Shown: one piece after another, positions 1 to 13,800 of the stretch
Numbering within the stretch: the first letter of the stretch is position 1
How the letters are laid out: each line of letters starts with the position of its first letter
Assembly: GCA_016758965.1 (NCBI GenBank)
Contig: JAEPRB010000033.1
Span: forward strand, 186,001 to 250,000
Length of the DNA stretch: 64,000 bases
Direction of reading: 5' to 3'
Source of the DNA: Circinella minor
Taxonomy: Eukaryota; Mucoromycota; Mucoromycetes; Mucorales; Lichtheimiaceae
The notes under the pieces: generated by a model
Databases searched by the model: none
What the model was told of the DNA's origin: nothing
What the model saw: the letters and a program-made list of their open reading frames with translations, nothing else
Made by a program: the position numbers and the translations under genes

Positions 1-190
1 TTTTTTTTTCGCAATAAATAATAGTTCAAAGAGAGATGAGAGGGGGATAAAGACACTACAACCAGTATGTAGAAGTGTAGGGATTTTGATTTTTTTTTTG
101 TCATTCATTATCTCTTGGTGCGCAACCCCCCCAAAAAAAAAGAATACTTTTTTTTTTATTTTTGTTTTTCTCTTTTACTGGCGAACTTAC

Positions 191-1313
191 TGCTGGGATA
201 TCTTTGGCTTCAAAAAGATCAATTGTTTCAAACAATTGAGCATCATTTAATCCAAGCTATATTATAAATGAAATTATTAAAATGTAAGTACGTAAGTAAA
301 TAAAGAATACAAGTTATCAATGCCTTTTAATTGACAACCTTTTTTTTCCACTCTCCTTTTCCTCTCCACTAGCTTCTCCTACATCTTTTTCTATTTCTCG
401 CGCTCCTTTTATTACTCATATAAGTTCATATGTTCACAATTACAGGTCACTAGCACAAAAATAACGTCACAAACTTACTTGTCTAGCTCCTTGTAAAAAT
501 CGAGTAATATTATCCATCTAACAAAACAAGTATCAAGTAAAAATTATGCGTAAGTAATAGTATTGAAAAAAAAATTAAATAAATTGTGGTCTTTTGTTTT
601 TACCTTGATAAACGATAAATCTCGTTGCCCAACATGTTTAATTGTTCCTGGACGTAGCTTGTTTACCAAACTATAGAAAAAAAAAGTTATATATGATAAG
701 CTTTAGCCTTTTTTCTTTCTTTTTTTTTTTTACTTATATATTTAGAGTGCTATTCTTTGAATTCCTTTCTCTTTTTTTTTATCTTATCTCATTTCACACA
801 TGTAAATATAAGAAATGTTGCAAAAAATAAAAATAAAAATAAAAATAGCCATGACGCATAGGATAGTAAATAATAATAGAAAAGGGAATAATAATAAAAA
901 AAAGAAAACACTACACAAAATGTATGATTATATTTGTATTTATATCGAGATAACTGATTAAAGAAAGAAAATAACGTAAATTATAACACATACTTGCATA
1001 ATAATACGCCATCTTTTAATTCATCATGTAAATGATCAACTTCAATACATGTATGGTGATCATCATCAATAAGTATTGTATTTAAAAAATTGATCGCTTT
1101 TTGTTTATCATGATTCAGTTGATCTTGTTTCATTTTATCGAATAAAATATCTGCTCCACTTTTAGATCGAGCAATCCGATTTTGTGTTGCTGTTGCTCCT
1201 GCCGTTGTTGTAGTCGTTGCTGAATTGGGTGATAGTAAGGATGTTGTTGTTGTTATGGTAGCAGTGGTATTGTTTAAAGCCTCAGTATTTATAGCTGACG
1301 GAATAACTGACAT
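191..1313 (-). CDS. CH (calponin-homology) domain protein, 3' part outside window
   Basis: Four exons on the minus strand are visible: 994-1313, 604-670, 479-517 and 191-256. Each junction is GT-AG and phase-consistent, giving 164 residues before the gene leaves the window. The first about 60 residues are Thr/Ala/Ser-rich low complexity. A calponin-homology domain then runs from about residue 66, with recognisable landmarks DELKDGVLLCNLVNKLRPG, then DLSFIKMDNITRFLQGAR and LFETIDLFEAKDIPA across the exon joins. CH domains of this single type bind actin or act as signalling scaffolds; transgelin/Scp1-like proteins, IQGAPs and some RhoGEFs carry them. The conserved LFExxDLFE block looks closest to the calponin/transgelin class, but without the C-terminus I cannot say which. 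The start at 1313 is the first ATG of the open frame. The last donor (GTAAGT, read on the minus strand at 185-190) opens an intron whose acceptor is not in the window. Confidence 0.82.
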
Positions 1314-4300
1314 TTTTTAATTAATTATATATTATAAATTGTTGTTTCTTATTTTTCGAATCTTTTAAAAAAAAATATGGCACAATGAAGGATATAGAGA
1401 AGAAAAATTTAAAATAATAGTAGCAATAGTAGTAGTTAGCAACTACACACAATAAGAATAATAAAAAGATATTGTGCTTTTCTTTTCTTTTTCTTTTCTT
1501 CACAACTACACAAAAACAAAGAAGTACAAAAAAAAAAAAAAAGAAAAGAAAAGAAAAAAGGAAGAGAGAGAAAAGGTAAAAAAAAAAAAATTATATTTGA
1601 CCTTTACTGCCACCATTAACAACTTAAAAGGGGGTCTAACCTAAAAGCAGGGTCATGAACTTTTTTTTTTTGCAAAATTTGTTGATCAACACCTCCTTGA
1701 GCTGATTTCATTTCTTACTCTTGCAAGTAAACCAAAGTATTCATTTTATCATCAATTCAACAATTTAATCTCGTTTTCAAAATATAGAATAACTAACTAC
1801 GTATCCTTTTTTATTTTTCTTGTTTCAATAAATGAGATTATGTATACCTATACAATGAGTACTCATAAAAAGAAATTAAAGAATCCAAGAACCGCCCTTG
1901 CATAAATATCCACACACGCAATCGTATGCGTATAATTTAGATTTGATATTACGCTGAATGTAGAAAGAATAAAAAAGAAAAAGATGGGCTTTGAAAATAA
2001 AACTAAAAATAAAAGACAACAGTTGAAATAACTTTATTCTTAGTTGATGAACAAGTCATGAAATTGTGCACTAGGTCACAAAGTAGTGAAAATAATAATA
2101 ATAATAATAAAGGTAAGAACGAGGTTGTTATGGCTTGAAAATGAGTGCCACTATGTACTGTTACTTTTTGAAAATATTTTTTCTGTTTTACCGCTCTATT
2201 AATAATTATAGCTGATGATGGCAATTTATTAATTGGGAAAGTGAATAATATTCAAATAATCATTGATTTTTCTCTCTATCGTTTTTCAACTAACTACTAA
2301 CACCCCCCTTAAGGAAAAAAAAATAAAGAAAATAAAAGCCCCCTTACAGGAGAGCACGGTCTAAAAAAAAAAGTATTTAGTATTAGTAAAACCAGATAAA
2401 AAAAATAAGTTTTTTCATTAACATACTAACCCCTATAACAATATAATAATAAAAGGCGGTATACGAAAAAGAGGTATTCGAACGTGCGCTATACGAAGCG
2501 AAGCCATCATTTCCATCTAAGTGGATTAGACATTTAAAAAAGAAATAATATACTTTATAATTCATTCATGCATTATCCATATATTATTATTATATTACAA
2601 TGTGACATTATATACTTTACAAAATTGTAATCGACTATATAGTGTACTACAAATTCATATGATATACCGCCTATGTACTAGTTTTGAATTTTAAAAATAT
2701 ATATCATAATTCGTCGATAATAAATGATATTATGGAGAGGATTTTTAAAATTTATTATTATTATTACTATTGTTAATTAATAATAAACAGTTTTGTCAAC
2801 AAGATCGAAAAGTAAAATAGATAAAAATAGTAGAAAGAAAGGAGAAGTGTAATATGTTTGTAGAAGATATATAACTTTATGTTGTTTCCTGATTATCTTA
2901 AAAGTTGATGAAGGTGATAATATATATTAAAATTGGCATTAATATAAAGAGGAATACTATGATACGTATAATTGTGGTTTTAATATAATTTGTTGTTTGC
3001 CACATTTATTAAATAAGTCTATATTTTTTTAAGAAACCTGTGACTGATAACAGGATCGAAACTATGGCGGTTAAGATAACAAGAATTATTAATGGTTTTA
3101 CACGTGTATATTCTTTTGTTATAAGGGAACAATGAAATTACCTGCAATTTCTTTTATTATGATGGCAATAACTAATAGATAGTACAACCTCAATAGCTAT
3201 ATAGCTATTAGGTATGGTAGTGGTGGTGGTAGGTGTACATTAAATGATACAAATTTTTTAAGGAGGTTCTTTCCTTTCTCCCTTCTTATTCTCCCTTTCC
3301 ATCCGAAAATTTCCTTCCAGACATACACACACACCCCTTTTTTTCAATCTTTTTCTCTTGCTTCTATTTTGGATGTTTAACATGTATATATTTTACTATT
3401 TTAAACTATTTCAAGTTATTAGAAATATACGTGAAGTAATTCTTTATATAATAAAAGAAATAAAAAAAAATCCACAAAAACAAATGCTTTTCTTTATTTC
3501 TTATACACTGTTTATAGTTCTCCTTTAAAATGATCCACAAATTTGTATTTAACTGCTACTCCTCTTTTCTTTTCTCATCCATGTAATTAATAAATAATGA
3601 TAAGCCAAGAAGAAAGGGAAGAATATCTAAAGAAAAGAACTCGAAAAAAACAAAAGAGATTTATTAAAAGAAAAATTATTGTTGTGTCTTTTTTTTTTTA
3701 TTTTTATTCGTTTGAATAACTTTATGTATAGTAATAAATATTATGTACTCCTCAGCTGGTGCTCATTTTCTAACATCCAGAAAAATGTGTCATCTAAATC
3801 CATTAGTTACCATCCTTATTGTATTAAACTATATACGTATCAGCAAATGTAAGTAGTAGCTTTTGTATTAGGTTTATAAGAGTACATTCCTTACCAAATA
3901 AGATAGTTAAGAGCGCCAATATGCATAATCCAAAAAAAAAATATATATATATATGCACCATACATTACTCATATCTGGAAATAATTCTATTTTCGGGAAT
4001 ATTTTCCTGTAACTTCTATTACACATGAGCAGTAGAAATAATAATAACAATAATAAAAAATAATGACAATAGTGGTAGTGGTAGTAGTAGGAGGAGGAGG
4101 AGGGAGAGTATATATATACTACGTAGGAACGAAATAGCTATTTTAAAATAGCATCACGTTCAAGAATAATATATATCGATAATCAATGATATGGAATTTA
4201 TGTGAAATTTCCATACATGCAACAAACATTAAACCTATGGTTATTTTCTACGGAATTTCTATAGAGTTAAATTTATCTTGATAAAATCACCTTGTTGAAT

Positions 4301-7300
4301 CCCCGGGTAAATATTATGTAAGTTTCAACCAACATCTATGTATCCCGAAATTATCACCATTCCTTTCGTGCATTTTTTTTTCATGCAAGTAGTATTATAT
4401 AAACGCTAATTATGAGTGGTAATGGTCATGTTCTTTTTTCGTCATAGAAAATGCTAAAAGTACATGATAATTAAAAAAAAAACTAAAAAAAATCATTTTA
4501 AACTACATAACGTTTTTATCAAATTTTACTTGTATTTGTTTTCTTTTTTTTTTTACCAAACAAAGTGAAGGAAAGCACTACTTTTGCTTCTTGTTGTTGT
4601 TTACGTGCATAAAGGAAGGTTTTACATCAGTCTGACTTTTTCTTTGTGACCCTAGACTAAAAAAGTTATAAATGTTTTGTGGTTACTATACCAACCAGAA
4701 TAATATCTCTTTTTCTTTGAGATCTTATTGGTAATATTGTTATGACAGATTTCACGCCATATCTAATATATCATAAGTCACTATTTTAAACACTTTTAAA
4801 AGTTGAAGCGTAAAACTCTTTTACTTTATATATATTGAATCATTCACACACAGTATTATCATACACATAAAATAATGAATTACTATTATTGTTGTTAATA
4901 CGATTTAAAAAGATATATAATTGCCCCTTTGTTTATTATTTGTTTATTTTTTTCTGTTGATGTAAAGAAAACTTCACTTTATTACAACTGAAACTATTTA
5001 CTAATACTAATCACAACAAAGTAATCATGATAATTAAGCAAATAAATAAAAATCATCAGATGATGTGAAAAAAAACTGACTGACAGTCGTATAAAATCTC
5101 AGTCCTGGGAACTTGCAGTTATATGAACAAATTGTCTTGTTAAAAAAAAGAAAAAGAAGAAAAAAAAATCCTTGGGAACAATATTCCATTTTTTACCATT
5201 TACTCCCCTGGAAATTTTTTTGATATGTTCAGGGACACATAAATAACAGAGAAAAAAAAACTAAATAGACCCCATTTTAATCAAGGAATGTTTTTTTTCT
5301 TTGGGGGGGGAGAGGGAGGGTTACGTGATGATGACTATTGATATAAAGGCATTGTCTTCTTTTTACTTTATATTAGTTTATTTATTTTTTATGCAAAAAA
5401 AAAAAAAAAAAAAAACTCTTTAAATAATAGATATAATAAGCCGCATCAATTTTTTTTCTGTTTTAAATACAAATAATAGTAAAACGTGTACCTCACCATC
5501 CTGAGTTTGTATAAACAGTATTTGTTGATACTTACTGCAAAAGCATGCAAACTCGACATGATATCACCCATGACACATGTGTAGATGATGCGTTGCAGAA
5601 TCGAGCTACTAGTTTAAAAATTAAAAATATGACCCGATAGAAAAAAGAGAACCGGTCTATGCGCATAATGTATCCCATATTAATACAACTTATTATGAAA
5701 ATTATGAAGAGAAGAAAGTTCATTTATTACTTTCATTGCTCCCTTCCCCTATTCTTGTCCACGATATTTATACGATTATCTTTTTTATTATTTAAATTAA
5801 TAACAATAATAGCAATATACTACTACTGTCTTACACCAGCACCTAATACAGTATATAGTAGTGATACTAATAATAAAATATAATAATGAACGTTTAAAAA
5901 AGATACTGCTATCTTTGTTTTCTTTGGGGGAGGTATTTCTTGATTATTGAAAAAGAGGGGGTGGAGGACGGAATGAAGCAAACCGATTCTATTTATTCAA
6001 CCTGTCAGGATATGGACATTTGATTGGGGGCAGTTGCCTTTTATAAAACAAATAACATTTTAATCCAAACTTGCTGTCTCTCGCCGAGGTTGTTTTATTT
6101 ATGTTTTCCCGAGTATTATACATTACACACAAAGTTGTCTTTTTTTTTATTCTTTGTAAACTTAAAAAGAAAATATTATTGTTTTACAAAATAGAATGGC
6201 ACCATTGTGATGTGTAAATAAAATGATGGTTACTTTCATTACTAATAATAATAAAAAAGGAAAAAACTATGGACTCGCATGATGCATCGTAATTTTTCGG
6301 CGGGCACATTGTACAGATACAAAAAAAAAAAGAGAGAGAAAAGCGTGGCACTTTTAAGTGCTTCATATTAGATACTAATAGCAAAGAGGTAGAAACGATA
6401 ATAATAACAGAGATCGTACCTTTTTTTTAAAAAAAATAAAAACCTTCCTACTTTTTTACATTCTATAAAAAAAATCATCACTATCATTATTTCTTCCCCC
6501 CTCTCCTTCCCCTTGGATTCAACTTTTTTTCAATACCACCATATGAAGCCAATAACTTTTTTTTAGTTCTCATTGCATATCATTGCGATTGCCCTCTTTT
6601 TCCTTTTCTTCTTCTTCCCGCTTTCTTTTTTTTTTATATATTTTTTTCACAACTCCGTTTTTTTTTTTTTTTTACTGTCACTTGAAGTATTAGTCTCTTA
6701 TTGTCATCAATGTCAAATTCATAATTGTCGGATACATTTTACGTGTTTTTACCCAAATATTATAGATATCTAGATATCCATCAAGTAATAAATTAAAAGA
6801 GAGTTCCATGTTATCTTTTTTTTTTACTTTCTTACTCCTTGAATAATAATAAAAATATTACAACTTTGATTAGTTTTACATATCAGAAAAAAACGCGGGT
6901 TTCCATAGTTTTATACAAACCCCCTTTCTTGGTTTTTTCAACTACCCCAAAGAACTTCGCTCATCAACACATATACATATATATATATACAACCCCCTCA
7001 CATTCCTATCGATTCATTTTACACCAGGAAAAAGAATATATACATGTGTATATTCACACTCGCTCACATATATACATATACACATACATATTATTACAAC
7101 AAGAACAAAAAAAAATAAACTCCACCATATCCATTTTGTTACTATAACTAACTCATCCATTTTCTTTTTCAATACCATAACATGTAAAAAAAAAAAAAAA
7201 AAGTCAGCTATATATAAACATATATAGTCATCTTTTCCTTTCTTTCTTTTTTTTTTCTTCTTTCTCTTCTTTTTTACCATCGGTTCATTTTTTTTTTCTT

Positions 7301-7528
7301 TATCTTTTTTTTTTTCAATTTTATTTTATTTTTGCTCGTATTAAATCTATATACACAGTGTACAAATATATTTATAAATATAAACAAAAAAACTCAATTC
7401 TTTATTAAACGAGCGATATATAAAGCGAAAAGAAAAAATATTTCCTTAAGCCTCATTTTTATTATCATTGGAATCCTTTTACTCTTTTTTTTATGATCAA
7501 CAACAATAACAATATACAATAATTAAAT
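1314..7528. other. 6.2 kb gene desert, homeobox upstream region
   Basis: No spliceable coding signal was found on either strand; open frames here are under 105 codons and made of homopolymer-rich sequence. The stretch holds many T and A runs (for example an A run of about 22 near 5395), CT-rich and TA-rich microsatellites (6970-7080), GGA/GGT triplets near 4060-4110, and a perfect 16-bp palindrome at 4137-4152. It lies between the 5' end of the CH gene and the 5' end of the homeobox gene, so it is head-to-head upstream DNA for both and probably contains their regulatory sequence. Confidence 0.6.
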
Positions 7529-9039
7529 ATGCTCTCAACAACTACTATTAACCACAATAACAATAACGGATTTGTCGATGGTATGGAGCCATCATTACAC
7601 CATCCCCTGACATCTTCTTGCGATGAACAATTATTATTAGAACAGCAACAATATACACCCCCATTACCCTCTGCGTGTTACTGTGCAGGTTGTTATTCAT
7701 CTTCATCATCGACTTCATCTGTTCAAGGTGATAACTGTCCTATGATGGATAATGTTGTTGTAGGAGCAAGAGGACTTGATGGAATATCAGGCACACCAAC
7801 TACAACAACAGGAGGTTGGTTCTTGGCTCCTAACCCCGTGTCTTCTGAATATAGCAATGCGTGTTCAGGGTCCTTCATTGACCCTGCCTACAACATGGCC
7901 AATGCAAAAATTAGTAATCATCCCCAGCTTCATCAACAACAACTACCAGGCCCACCAGTTCAAGTTGTATGCGATTGTTGTTATCCACCTACTGCCATGA
8001 CAACCGAAGAATTTAAACCGGCATTCTATAATCCGTTTGAAGTTAAACATCGTCGACGAACATCACGTGCTCAATTTAAAGTCTTGGAAAAAACATTCCA
8101 CGAAAATCCGAAACCCAATGCCCATAAACGTCGTTCACTTGCACAAAAGCTTGGGATGACACCAAGAGGTGTTCAGGTCTGGTTTCAAAATCGACGCGCC
8201 AAAGCAAAAGCACAACAACGTCGTGAACAGCAGCAGAAGCAGCAACAACAAATGACACCACCTACAGCACTATCACCATCAAGCACAGTACCTATCGTGG
8301 ATCTAGCAATTATTCCATCAGCTCCGCCTATGCAACGACAGCATAGTAACGCATCTTCATCGTATAGCGTTGAACAATTGACAACTCCTATAACACCCAT
8401 AGATATGTTTTCATTTCTTGATCAACGTCAACAACATCAGCAACTTGAAGAAGAAGAAAATGCTATTGTGGTAGGAAAATGGGATCTTGTACCTGGATTA
8501 ATGTATAGTAATAGCACTACAACTTCGGAAGCAGAGCTTCTCAACAAGGAACATCATTCCCAGCCCATGGTTACACTGGATCGCGTGACGGAGACTGACA
8601 CCACAACCGCGGCAGATTTTGCAGCGCTATTTGATCCATATAACTTTGATGACCTTAAGCGGACCTCATATACTATTACACAACACCAACAATCACACCA
8701 ACAGCTATTGTCGATGACGACGATCGCATCAACCCAGCAACAACAACAACAACAACAATCAGAGTTTAGTGAGGTAAAAAATAAACGCCAAAAAAAAAAA
8801 ATTACACTCTTCTGAGTACAATTTTTAATATTGTGCTAGTTAAAAGATATGCACTGTAGCGATGTGTTACTTTTACTTTTGCAGATCTTCTTTTCTAACT
8901 GACAGATTGGTTACATTTGTTTTATATACTTATTTAGGCCACGCGGAGACTGTCAGAACCCATCTATAGCAATGCCGATCTTAACCTGAATTGGATGACT
9001 CCTCCTAATAGCGTCGCTACTATTTACAACTTACAATGA
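7529..9039 (+). CDS. Homeodomain transcription factor (Phx1-like), two exons
   Basis: A predicted 448-residue nuclear DNA-binding protein. The homeodomain is at about residues 173-232, beginning KHRRRTSRAQF and ending in the recognition helix VQVWFQNRRAKAKAQQRR. It has Gln at position 50 and the WFQNRR signature, and its NPKPNAHKRR helix-1/2 linker resembles fungal Phx1/Pah1-type homeodomains. Flanks are low complexity: His/Gln/Ser-rich before, long Gln runs after (around residues 233-245 and near the end of exon 1). The long open frame appears to end at 8815, but a GAG|GTAAAA donor at 8774 and an acceptor TTTAG ending at 8937 join in phase 0 to a 33-codon second exon. That exon ends LNWMTPPNSVATIYNLQ, and the frame closes at TGA 9037-9039. 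The lysine-rich tail of the unspliced frame is therefore intron read-through. Targets are unknown; Phx1 acts in stationary-phase and stress survival in fission yeast. Confidence 0.88.
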
Positions 9040-9888
9040 ATTTGCATAAAACATACTCACATTTTTATTTTTAGTTTATCTTTATTTTATTTTTCATAAC
9101 ATAATATCATCTTCACAACTTTTCATACTTTTTTATGCCTATTCTTTCTTCTACTATTACCACGTATCTCTTTTTTGTCCATTTATTATACACATATTTT
9201 CCATTAATATTATGCTTTTCAATTTTTTTCACTCTCTTTTTCTTGCATCGCCATCAATGACACAAATGCATATACACATACATACATTCGATTATTATTA
9301 TGTCTTTTTTGATCTTTTTTTTTATATGCTCTCATATATATCATCATTTTCTACCCACTGTCCCCTTTTCCTCCCTTTTTTTTTATTACTATCCACATCT
9401 TTTAATTATTACAATCGGCCGGTCAGATCAACCCACATATACAACAAAAAAAAAATTGCTTTCTATTTTTATACATACTTTATTTATATATGCTATTTTA
9501 CATAGTTTTTTTCTTGTAAAAAAAAAAAGATCTTATGTACATATTTCTTTAATACTAATGGTTTTTTTATACAGCGCCTCCTCCCTTCCTCCCTTAACAC
9601 CCTCTCTTTATATATCTCCTCCCATCCCCTCCCCTCCCCCTTCAAAAACGTTTTAATTATTATGTAATGCACCAAAATTTCTTTTGATATGGAGACATCT
9701 AATACATTTTTTTTTATCCCTTTCTTCTTCTTAGTAGACAAATTACATTAATCATATTATAATTATAGTTATATATATAAAATATTATTATTGTTTTTTT
9801 TTTACTTTAAAAAAAAAACAAAAAAAGAAATTACCATTATTATTATTGTTGTTGTTGTTAACATTATTACTATTAATAATACTTTATT
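9040..9888. other. Convergent 3' region, no gene
   Basis: Tail-to-tail spacer between the homeobox gene and SNU23. It is T-rich with short A runs. Two overlapping open frames on the plus strand (9212-9656) have hydrophobic pyrimidine-tract composition and no recognisable protein, so I leave them out. It should contain both 3' untranslated regions. Confidence 0.55.
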
Positions 9889-10861
9889 TTATTCTGCTTT
9901 GGATGATCCAAATCCTGAAAATCCCATCAATTTTGCCATTTCATCTTCCTGACCTTCATCTTCAGTATCATTGGATGATTTATGCTTTTTCTTTTTAGCT
10001 TCTTTCTTTTGTCGTTTTCGTTCTTTTCTTTGTTTTCGTTCTTCTTCTTCTTGTTGTTTTAACGCTGCCACTCGAGAATCCAGATCTAATCAACAGTAAT
10101 AATAATTGTAGATTAAGTTAAACGATCCTTCTTTTTGTTTCTTTAAATCCAAACACACATATATAACAAAGATATATATCCCATACCATATTCTTCTTCT
10201 TCTGGTGCATCCTTTTTTCGTTTTAACATAGCTAATCGATCTTTCACAGAACTAACGGATGCTCGTTCGACTTTTAACTGTACACCTACATTCTGTTGAT
10301 CTAAATCCAAATGAAAATCAAGAACATGTTTAGCCTCCTATTCATCTGATAAACAACTTTACTATTTCCGGGAAATATAAAAAAAAAAATAAAGCCTTAC
10401 GTTTTCGACCATTAATATGATCTAAATAATTTACACTATCTTTAACAACGATATCACACGCTTTACAATAAAAACCAGGTTGTCTTGAAGCTTCACTCGA
10501 TGCGCCCCCTTGAACCACTTGAATCTTGCCAAGATTGGTATCCAGTTGTATTTTATTTTCACGCATCTTCATTAATTCCTTTGGTTGATCTAATTCTTCA
10601 TCTTTTTTAGGTTTGATAGCGGATAATCCACGTCGTTTTCGATCCTCATTTTTATCTTTCAATCGATCTCGTTCTTCTCGAGCTCTTGCTTTTTCTGTAT
10701 ATTCTGATCGATCCCATGTTCGTCGAAAATCTGTATCACCCTATTTTTAATTTGCTATTAGTATTTAATTCAAAATAAATTTATTTATTTTTTGTTGAAC
10801 TAAGATAAACATGGGATCATTTTATATAACTTACTGCTTTACCAGCACCGTATGCACTCAT
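9889..10861 (-). CDS. SNU23: SNU23 / ZMAT2 U4/U6.U5 tri-snRNP zinc-finger protein
   Basis: Four exons on the minus strand: 10835-10861 (a 27-bp micro-exon encoding MSAYGAGKA), 10401-10740, 10187-10300 and 9889-10085. Together they give 225 residues, close to the about 200 usual for the family. Exon 2 opens with GDTDFRRTWDRSEYTEKAR, the hallmark N-terminal block of Snu23/ZMAT2. A U1-type C2H2 zinc finger follows (CKACDIVVKDSVNYLDH, then INGRKHQQN across the exon 2/3 join, giving C-x2-C-x12-H-x5-H). The chain ends in a Lys/Glu-rich helix and MAKLMGFSGFGSSK. Snu23 is a component of the spliceosomal tri-snRNP/B complex and acts around the 5' splice site during activation. All junctions are GT-AG and keep phase. 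Confidence 0.93.
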
Positions 10862-13800
10862 TGTTAAGGTATAATAATATTGTTTATGTATTCAGAAGAA
10901 GAGAAAAAAAAAACGAAAATTAGGCAAAATGGATTCTGAGTTAAATTTGCGTCGTTGAATTTTCACAAAGCATGAAATAGAAATTGTTGCTGTGCAACTG
11001 GGTTATCATAACAACTGTTGCATTGATTATATTATTTAGAGAAGCATTTTTTTTTAGGAGATAGTTGTTTATTATTGATAAAAAGTAAAAAAAAAAACAA
11101 TAAAGGAATCAGTTATTCTTCATACAGCGAAACATTTTTGTAATACATTCACATTAAATATCATTGTACATTCTTTGTTCACACCGACAATTATGCAATT
11201 TCAATCGACATTTTCACTACATTTTGTCTCTTTTTCTTGGTATTACATCTGTTTCTCTTTGGAAATACACGTAGAAAATGAGAAAACCATTACTCTACGT
11301 TCGAAGATAGTAAATATTGATAACATGCTTCGACCTGGGTCATCCAAGAAACGTATCACATTTAGCACTATTGTCACCTGGCAATAATGTCCCATTTCGT
11401 TCTACTGAACTGATCAATGGTGCACAACCTTTGTCTCTGATCGTAAGTTGAGATTTAGGCTCAGGTGTATTTTTTATCCGATAACACGTAAAAAATATGA
11501 TCTTTTTGGTACGTAAGCCGTCTTTCAATCAAGAATTTTGGAAGATGATATAGTATAATAGCTGTTGATACTACCACTGCTATATATGTTACAGCCTTTT
11601 TGTTGATCCGCATTATTATTACTCTTGTCGTTGTTATTATTATTGGTTTTCATCTTTTAATGCTGGTAATATCATACTACTATTGAAAAATTATGAAAAA
11701 GAGGAAAATACTAGAATTTGCTAGGATTACTTACAACCACATATTAGTTATCAGAATTCTTAAGAAAAAAAATTAGTGAAGAACTTATGGCTTCTTATGC
11801 ATTAATATTTTAAAAAATAGGTTCACCATTGTAGTAAATTGACTGATCCGTTGCGCATTATCTTTTTTTTTATCAACTCTGAATACGTGAGAGGCGCTCA
11901 AGATTTTTATAAGTTAAATGAAGCAGTTATGACGAGCTTCTTAGCGGCACTACCATGTTATCACAACTACTGTCAATCTATATAAAGACACTGTAAATTC
12001 AAATGGTGAGCGATTTAATGATAATTTTTTTCCCTTCCAAGTAGTGCTTAATGTTTAGTCTGTATATATAAATGAATCTTTGTTTTGCATTTCTTTTTGC
12101 TACTTAATAATCCACTACATATTTTACCATTTTTTTTTTCATTTCATCAATAACAGGATCTGTGCCTCCTATACACATTGTTTCATTCTAAATATAGAGC
12201 TCATACATAAGTGCATAGTGATGGTTATCTTTTAGTTAACCTTTGCGACTACTTTGTTTTGAGTTTAAACAACCAAAAACCATTCGATCATTCTCGTTAT
12301 GATATATTGTTATAAAATTGAAGCCAATAATTGTGCTTTACTATTACTCTTTAGCTTATTTCAAAGAATAACAATAATAATTATGACAATATAAAATAAT
12401 TGGAAATGGTGAGAAAGGGAACGTGAGCTTTTATTTTTGGTGTTCTTCGTAATAAATTTAAAGTGTTTTTGTCGAGGAGCAATTACTCGGGTTAAAAGAT
12501 GGTAGTAACCTTATTTGTTGCTATTGTTGTTAATATGTTTCTCGATCATTAAAAGGTTGATCATACAAAGAATATGCTTGGCAGCACGGGAGGCAAATAC
12601 GGATGATTTTTTTTTCTATTTTAGTTTGACCTTTAAGTAATGATGAAGACTCGTCCGAGACAAGGTGACTACATATAGTCTGAAGCACTTTTTAATGGAC
12701 CATTCTGTCGTGCGTAAGAATGCATGATAAGAATCGTCGTGACACTCTCCAAGATTTTGTTTATTTCATAAATACTTTTCCATAAGGATATATTCTAAAC
12801 AACAATGTGGATATGTATCGATATTACATACAAGGCTTACGACTTATACAAATAATACATATCATAGTGTACTACTTCTCAGAGTTTGATCAACGACCGC
12901 TTTATTGACTGAGAAATGAAAAGAGAGTGACAGAACGTAGAATATTTGTACTACTATTATTTGTGTCAACACTGAAAGTATGGATGGGTGCCCAATGACT
13001 CATAACTTGAATTTTTCACCCAAAATAAAGCAGATTGTAAAATCTAGTAGAATGTACATTATTCAGAGAATCAATATTTCTTTACAAGTATGGAACTAAA
13101 TAAAATGATGGGTTATTGTTAAGCTTTTACTATATTAAAATGATTTTGCCTCTGATATATATTAACAGAAAAATATATCATTATGTATCATAGAGCATGC
13201 ATATAGGTTAATTAAGAGTGGTGAAGTTTTATTTCATACGCAGCTATTCTCAGCCCAAAATTAATGTTTTGCATGGCTGAGTTATTGACATCTGTTATCT
13301 GCCAGCAGCAACTTGGTGAACCAAAGCGGTGATGTCTGTTATTGTTATGATGTCATATTATCCTTTTCACGTAATGGAAACTTGACAATGAAGCAAAGAC
13401 TTTTCTATCCTGAATAAAGCGTAGTGATGATACTGATGCGATGAATAACCTTTGTTTAGTAGTAACGTGTATTAAAAACTGACTAAGCTTTTCTTTTTCA
13501 ATGACTAATATGACTAACGGTACTTAATGACACTTGATATAGCTCATTTTGCTTTTGATTTTTTCAGCAGCTGCTAGATTCTTGCTTGCGATTGTTTTCC
13601 CCTCTTTGTGTAGTTAATATTTCAGCATCTACTCTTACTTCATGTTGAGTATAGTAGTTTGGTAGGGTACGGTTGCTTCCATGGAAATAAGTCTGATTCG
13701 ACGAAATTGGGAGCTTTCCCGATTCGGTATGGACATATCATGAGTTAATTGACAAGTTACATCACTCGATTCATTTCTATCTCGGGAATGCTTTTATACA

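Noticed and set aside
2450..2540. tRNA-like A-box and B-box words (CACTTAGATGG, GTTCGAATAC on the minus strand)
   Set aside because: T-stem and acceptor stem do not pair, so it cannot fold as a tRNA.
8774..8815. Lysine-rich C-terminus of the homeobox ORF
   Set aside because: It follows a GTAAAA donor, and a phase-matched acceptor and exon exist at 8938-9039, so it is treated as intron.
9212..9656. Overlapping hydrophobic frames 3' of the homeobox gene
   Set aside because: They are translations of T/C-rich untranslated sequence, in two frames of the same strand.
13416..13491. Possible box C/D snoRNA (AGTGATGA ... CTGA with AAGC/GCTT closing stem)
   Set aside because: The closing stem is only 4 bp, another CTGA lies right after box C, and no guide complementarity can be checked. 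Such motifs arise by chance in AT-rich DNA.
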